Below are positions 58,744-64,000 of a DNA stretch of 64,000 nucleotides, piece by piece. The stretch's first letter is position 1, and each line of letters starts with the position of its first letter. The position numbers and the translations under genes were made by a program. The DNA is taken from NCBI GenBank assembly GCA_963556195.1, contig OY744532.1, forward strand, positions 103,910,583 to 103,974,582. The letters are read 5' to 3'. Origin of the DNA: Sepiola atlantica (lineage: Eukaryota > Mollusca > Cephalopoda > Sepiida > Sepiolidae). Below the pieces are notes generated by a model that made no database searches, had not been told where the DNA came from, and was given only the letters and a program-made list of their open reading frames with translations.

Positions 58744-58953
58744 TGTGTTACACCGGCCGTTCTTACACAGGATAAACTACACCAGTTGTCACTATAAATA
58801 GTGCGAGTCACCAGAGACACTGAAGACAAAGCGCCACCTTGTAACTGTCTAGCCAAGAGCTAGTCACTTTCTTACTTTGTTAATACACTTGTTAAACCAA
58901 CCCTCGACTTGACTTCCTTTATTTATTATTTACTGTGGAACAACTTCACAACA
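58744..58953 (+). repeat. Putative solo LTR, Gypsy/Mag-like
   Basis: This 210-bp segment starts TGTGTTACACC and ends CTTCACAACA. Features shared in order with the 2890-3163 LTR are CACTATAAATAG (TATA box), TTAATACACTTGTTA and a TTATTNACTG...CAAC...CACAACA end. A related LTR is the simplest reading. I see no second LTR, no clear primer binding site after it and no clean target duplication. Confidence 0.5.
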
Positions 58954-59049
58954 GTTTGGATGAACAGCGATCGAGGACAACGTGGATATTTCTGTGAGAT
59001 AGTAATTATCTAATTATATTTAACATTCGTCCAGTAATAGCAGAAGACC

Positions 59050-60981
<1,932 letters not shown>

Positions 60982-61301
60982 AAGTCATGACTTACTCTAT
61001 GGAGGTAGTGGCCTCGGGAAAGCCCACCAGGTATAACTGTACGGTCCTTTGCCATGCGCGACAAGGCACGTACAGTTACCCACGATATTATACACCTGTT
61101 GAGGGAGCAGCTATTCTTAACGCTACCTAAAAGTTAGGATTAAGATGATTTGACGAATGAAATCGAAAGTACTCGCGAAAAAAGAAATAATATCGAACAA
61201 GAAATCCACGGAAATTTCATACAGCAATTTGACCGACACACTAAAGGGACAATTCGGAAAATTGAAAAACAAGTCTTATCAAGCAAAACCACTCTGTGTT
61301 A

Positions 61302-61306
<5 letters not shown>
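60982..61306. other. Intergenic DNA, nothing recognised
   Basis: A GC-richer patch (61000-61080, GGCCTCGGGAAAGCCCACC and an inverted TGTACGG/ACGTACA text) may belong to the LINE 5' end. No supported gene. Confidence 0.4.

Positions 61307-61387
<81 letters not shown>
61307..61387. repeat. (TA)n microsatellite
   Basis: An 81-bp TA tract. Confidence 0.95.
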
Positions 61388-61390
<3 letters not shown>

Positions 61391-61497
61391 AACATTGTCT
61401 AAAATAACAGAATACGTCTGTTGAATTATACATTTTTTTCAAGTTTTCTGATGGCTTTTTTGTGTTCAAATTTAATTAAAATGAATAAATATTCCAT

Positions 61498-61527
61498 AGG
61501 TTTCACAGGTTTCACAGGTTTCACAAA
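61498..61527. repeat. 9-bp tandem repeat
   Basis: GGTTTCACA occurs three times in succession, giving a Gly-Phe-Thr repeat in one spurious frame. Confidence 0.85.
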
Positions 61528-61715
61528 TGTGTTCGATTCTTCTTCGAAAAATCCTCAGGGTTCAAAAGCAAATGAACAAAAAAGCTGGAGAAAGAAGATA
61601 ATTTTTTAAAAGATAGCGGAGAAACGCGGAAAGAACATTTTCGCATTGTTCCAGGAAGCCGTTGATGATTTAAAGTCAGCAACACTGGATGGCATCACAG
61701 AACAAAATAGCATCA

Positions 61716-61716
<1 letters not shown>

Positions 61717-61791
<75 letters not shown>
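61717..61791. repeat. (TA)n/(GA)n microsatellite
   Basis: TA (61717-61762) then GA (61763-61791), the same compound type as 60394-60494. Confidence 0.95.
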
Positions 61792-61796
<5 letters not shown>

Positions 61797-62159
61797 ATTA
61801 TTTATACATTCATTTTCATATAGTCATTTTAAGTTATTAAGATAATTTCTAGTTGTAATCTGTTACTTTGGTTGGTCATTCAATTTAAACTGATTTGATA
61901 TGACTTCGTAATGTGTGTTTTAGTATAATTCCTGAGAATCCATTCATCGTAAACGTCTGTGATGAGACGGTCGACTCTCAAGAGATCGGTAAAAAAAATT
62001 ATGAAAAGGTTAGCACTAAGGTCTACTTTTGTCTTGCTGTCTTTTGTTCGTGATGCGAAAAGAGTCGCGATCACATCCAAAGACGAAGCCACTAAGAATT
62101 ACGACGAATCTCGCCAGATAACTATTGATGAGACATAGTCCAACTTTGACTAAAGGTCA

Positions 62160-63640
62160 CTATTCCTGCCGCCTTTTCTCCTCTTTATGTCGATTTGTCT
62201 CTCATTTTTTTTGTCCCTTTTGTTCCATTTTCCTTCTTTGTGTCTTTACCATCCCTTCACGCTGTTCTGGATTTCTTTATTTTTTTATTCCGTTCTTATT
62301 TGTGTTCGTTCATTTTTCCTTTCCGTCTTTATTTTACTTCTTTCATTTTTATTCTATTTTATGTTACTTCTTTTCTCGTTTTTTTTTAATTGTTATCTTG
62401 ATGATCATGTGGTTCATTCGTTCTTTAATTCTTTCAAAACGTTTAGAAACTCATCTATATTTCCTTTTCGCATTATCTCGTCCTGTCATTCTTGCATCCC
62501 TTTTATCATTACTTGTCTCTCCCTTTCTCCCTCTCTCTCTCTTTCTCTTTCTCTCTCTCTCTCTCACTCTATTTTGTCTCTTTTGTTCTTACTTTTTTAC
62601 CATTTAGGTTCTTTCTTTTTTCTGTTCTCGTTGTTTAAATTCTTTATGTTTTTTTTATTTCGTATCCTTTCCCGCCGATATGGTTTTCTTACTTTCTTTT
62701 ATTGCTACTCCATCTCTTACCCATTTTTCCTATCATCCATAGTTGTTCGTTTTCCAATTTCGTCTCCATTTATCGTTTCTTGTTTCATTTGTTCATTTTT
62801 TTAAGTGTCCCTCTATTTGTTTTCTTTTTATTTTATTCTTTATCCTTTATTTCTTTTATTCCGATCGTCCACCTCGCATTTACTGTCTATGTACCTTTTT
62901 TTAGTTGTGTCTCTCTGTATCTCGTCCTTTTCAAATTTATATTTTTATTTCATTATATTTTCCTTATTCGTTTAGTTCTGTCCTTCTCATACACGTTTAA
63001 TGATATTTGTATACTTTCTATTCTTGATTTTTTTAAATTCTATATAGTTTTACCGTATTATTATTTTGTTTATTGTCGTCCTATTTTCTTCTGTGAATAT
63101 TATTTAATACCCGCGTTCGATTTTATCCTCACTCTATTTTATGTTCCTTTTTCTCATTATAGTTGATTCCGACATTTCTTTCATCTGTTTCATATTATTT
63201 GCAATATTTTCTTGTTTTTGGTTATTACGTCTTTGTCATTATATTAATTTTCCAGTTTACCTTTTTTATCGATCTTTTTTTATTTCTATTTTTCTCATTT
63301 CCTATTATTTATTTTCTTATTTTGCTTTCAAGATTTTAGTTTAGTTTTACATTTTCCTTCGTTGTTTTTTTAATCATTTTTTCTCTTTTTTTATTTTGAT
63401 CTTTCGATTTTATTCCACTTAATTTCGCTTTTTATCCTTATTTGTCATTTTCTTTATCTTGCGACTCTAGAATTATTCTTTCTGATTTTCTTTCTCATAT
63501 GTTTTACTTCATTTCTTTTGTTTTCTTTAACGATTCACTTTCTTTCTCACAGTCTTTATTTTATCTATGTTTTCGATCACTTTTCTGTTGTTTTAGTCTT
63601 TCTTACATTTTATTCATTTTAACTTGATTAGTTGTACTTA
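62160..63640. other. 1.5-kb pyrimidine-rich tract
   Basis: The plus strand is overwhelmingly T and C for about 1.5 kb, with repeated TTTC, TTTTC and CTCTCT runs. Long open frames in several overlapping plus-strand phases are Phe/Leu/Ser/Ile-rich products of this composition, not genes. The tract ends where the U2-like sequence starts. Confidence 0.7.
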
Positions 63641-64000
63641 CTCTTTCTCTTGGCCTTTTGGCTAAGATCAAAGTGTAGTATCTGTTCCGATGGATACTGC
63701 ACCCCCATAAACTGGTATTGTCTTGGCCTTCGGGGCTTTATTTACACCGGTCTATGGGTCTGCCCTGTGCAGTTCTAGGAGGTCCACCCTCCCAGGCTTC
63801 GCCTCCTTTCTTTGGGGAGGAGTAAGTTTATTGCTGACTGCCTGAGGCGCCCCTACCGAGGAATGCCGACGGGGCTGCCCAGGCAATTTTTACACCCCAC
63901 TTTCAAACCCCACTTTCAAACCCCACTTTCCTGACCCGATCTTGGGTCACATCTTACTTGTGGGGGTAAGATAAAAACTGGCCTTGTTCCTAACTCCTGG
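63640..64000 (+). mobile_element. U2 snRNA-headed SINE-like element
   Basis: 63640-63687 matches the 5' end of U2 snRNA: CTTGGCCTTTTGGCTAAGAT (stem-loop I), then CAAAGTGTAGTATCTGTTC including the GTAGTA branch-site-pairing sequence, with one extra A in ATCAAAG. After position about 48 the U2 identity is lost (no Sm site, no 3' stem-loops), so this is not a U2 gene. A GC-rich body follows with TTCTAGGAGG, TGCCTGAGGCGCC, CCGACGGGGCTGCC and CTTGGGTCACATCTTACTT, shared with the tandem pair at 11060-11822. A 13-bp CCCCACTTTCAAA repeat occurs about three times at 63896-63933. SINEs with U1- or U2-derived heads are a known but rare class. The element may run past the window edge. Confidence 0.75.

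Noticed and set aside
62125..63627. Several overlapping Phe/Leu/Ser-rich frames that look like membrane proteins
   Set aside because: They arise from a pyrimidine-rich strand that lacks stop codons in several phases at once; there is no conserved motif or start context.
63640..63687. A functional U2 snRNA gene
   Set aside because: Only the first about 48 bases resemble U2. The Sm site and 3' stem-loops are absent and a repeat body follows, so it is a SINE-like head or U2 relic.

Overview
This window looks like AT-rich, repeat-saturated intergenic DNA from an animal nuclear genome. I find no host protein-coding gene that I can defend. Nearly every recognisable coding signal belongs to a transposable element. 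The mix suggests a lophotrochozoan and most plausibly a cephalopod mollusc: about 30 long (TA)n microsatellites, jockey-type LINEs, Penelope-like elements with hammerhead ribozymes, a Mag-type Ty3/Gypsy element and tRNA-derived SINE heads. The organism call is inference; no diagnostic host gene is present.

Layout. 1-2885: sparse AT-rich DNA. 2890-8051: a structurally complete Ty3/Gypsy (Mag-type) LTR retrotransposon with two apparently identical 274-bp LTRs, an intact 1203-residue gag-C/protease/RT/RNase H/integrase ORF and a broken gag N-terminus. 8052-11000: unassigned. 11060-11822: a tandem pair of about 376 bp, minus strand, sharing its body with a U2-snRNA-headed SINE-like element at the right edge (63640 to the window end). 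15420-19780: three jockey-type LINE 3' fragments and a CRE-containing dispersed repeat that recurs near 46 kb. 21246-23220: a tRNA-like SINE head and a decayed Penelope-like element (PLE) on the minus strand. 25766-28045: a second PLE fragment framed by 303-bp inverted arms, each holding a hammerhead fold. 28628-29859: a DD41D Tc1/mariner-type transposon, disabled by a stop. 30206-30733: a 167-bp tandem satellite. 37917-38531: a 615-bp hAT-type non-autonomous element with a perfect 8-bp target duplication. 40380-41760, 47830-50480 and 59050-60981: further decayed LINEs. 52-61.8 kb: dense (TA)n tracts interleaved with PLE-terminus/hammerhead units. 62160-63640: a 1.5-kb pyrimidine-rich strand.

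How the parts relate. The strongest recurrent pattern is that hammerhead-bearing or hammerhead-like PLE ends (25.9, 27.9, 32.3-32.7, 36.7, 53.0, 54.7, 56.0 and 57.5 kb) sit beside or between (TA)n tracts, often as inverted pairs. This suggests that PLE-derived units and TA microsatellites spread together here. The mariner element also sits inside a TA tract, as expected for a TA-targeting transposase. The second highlight is the U2-headed element, whose body recurs without the U2 head at 11 kb.
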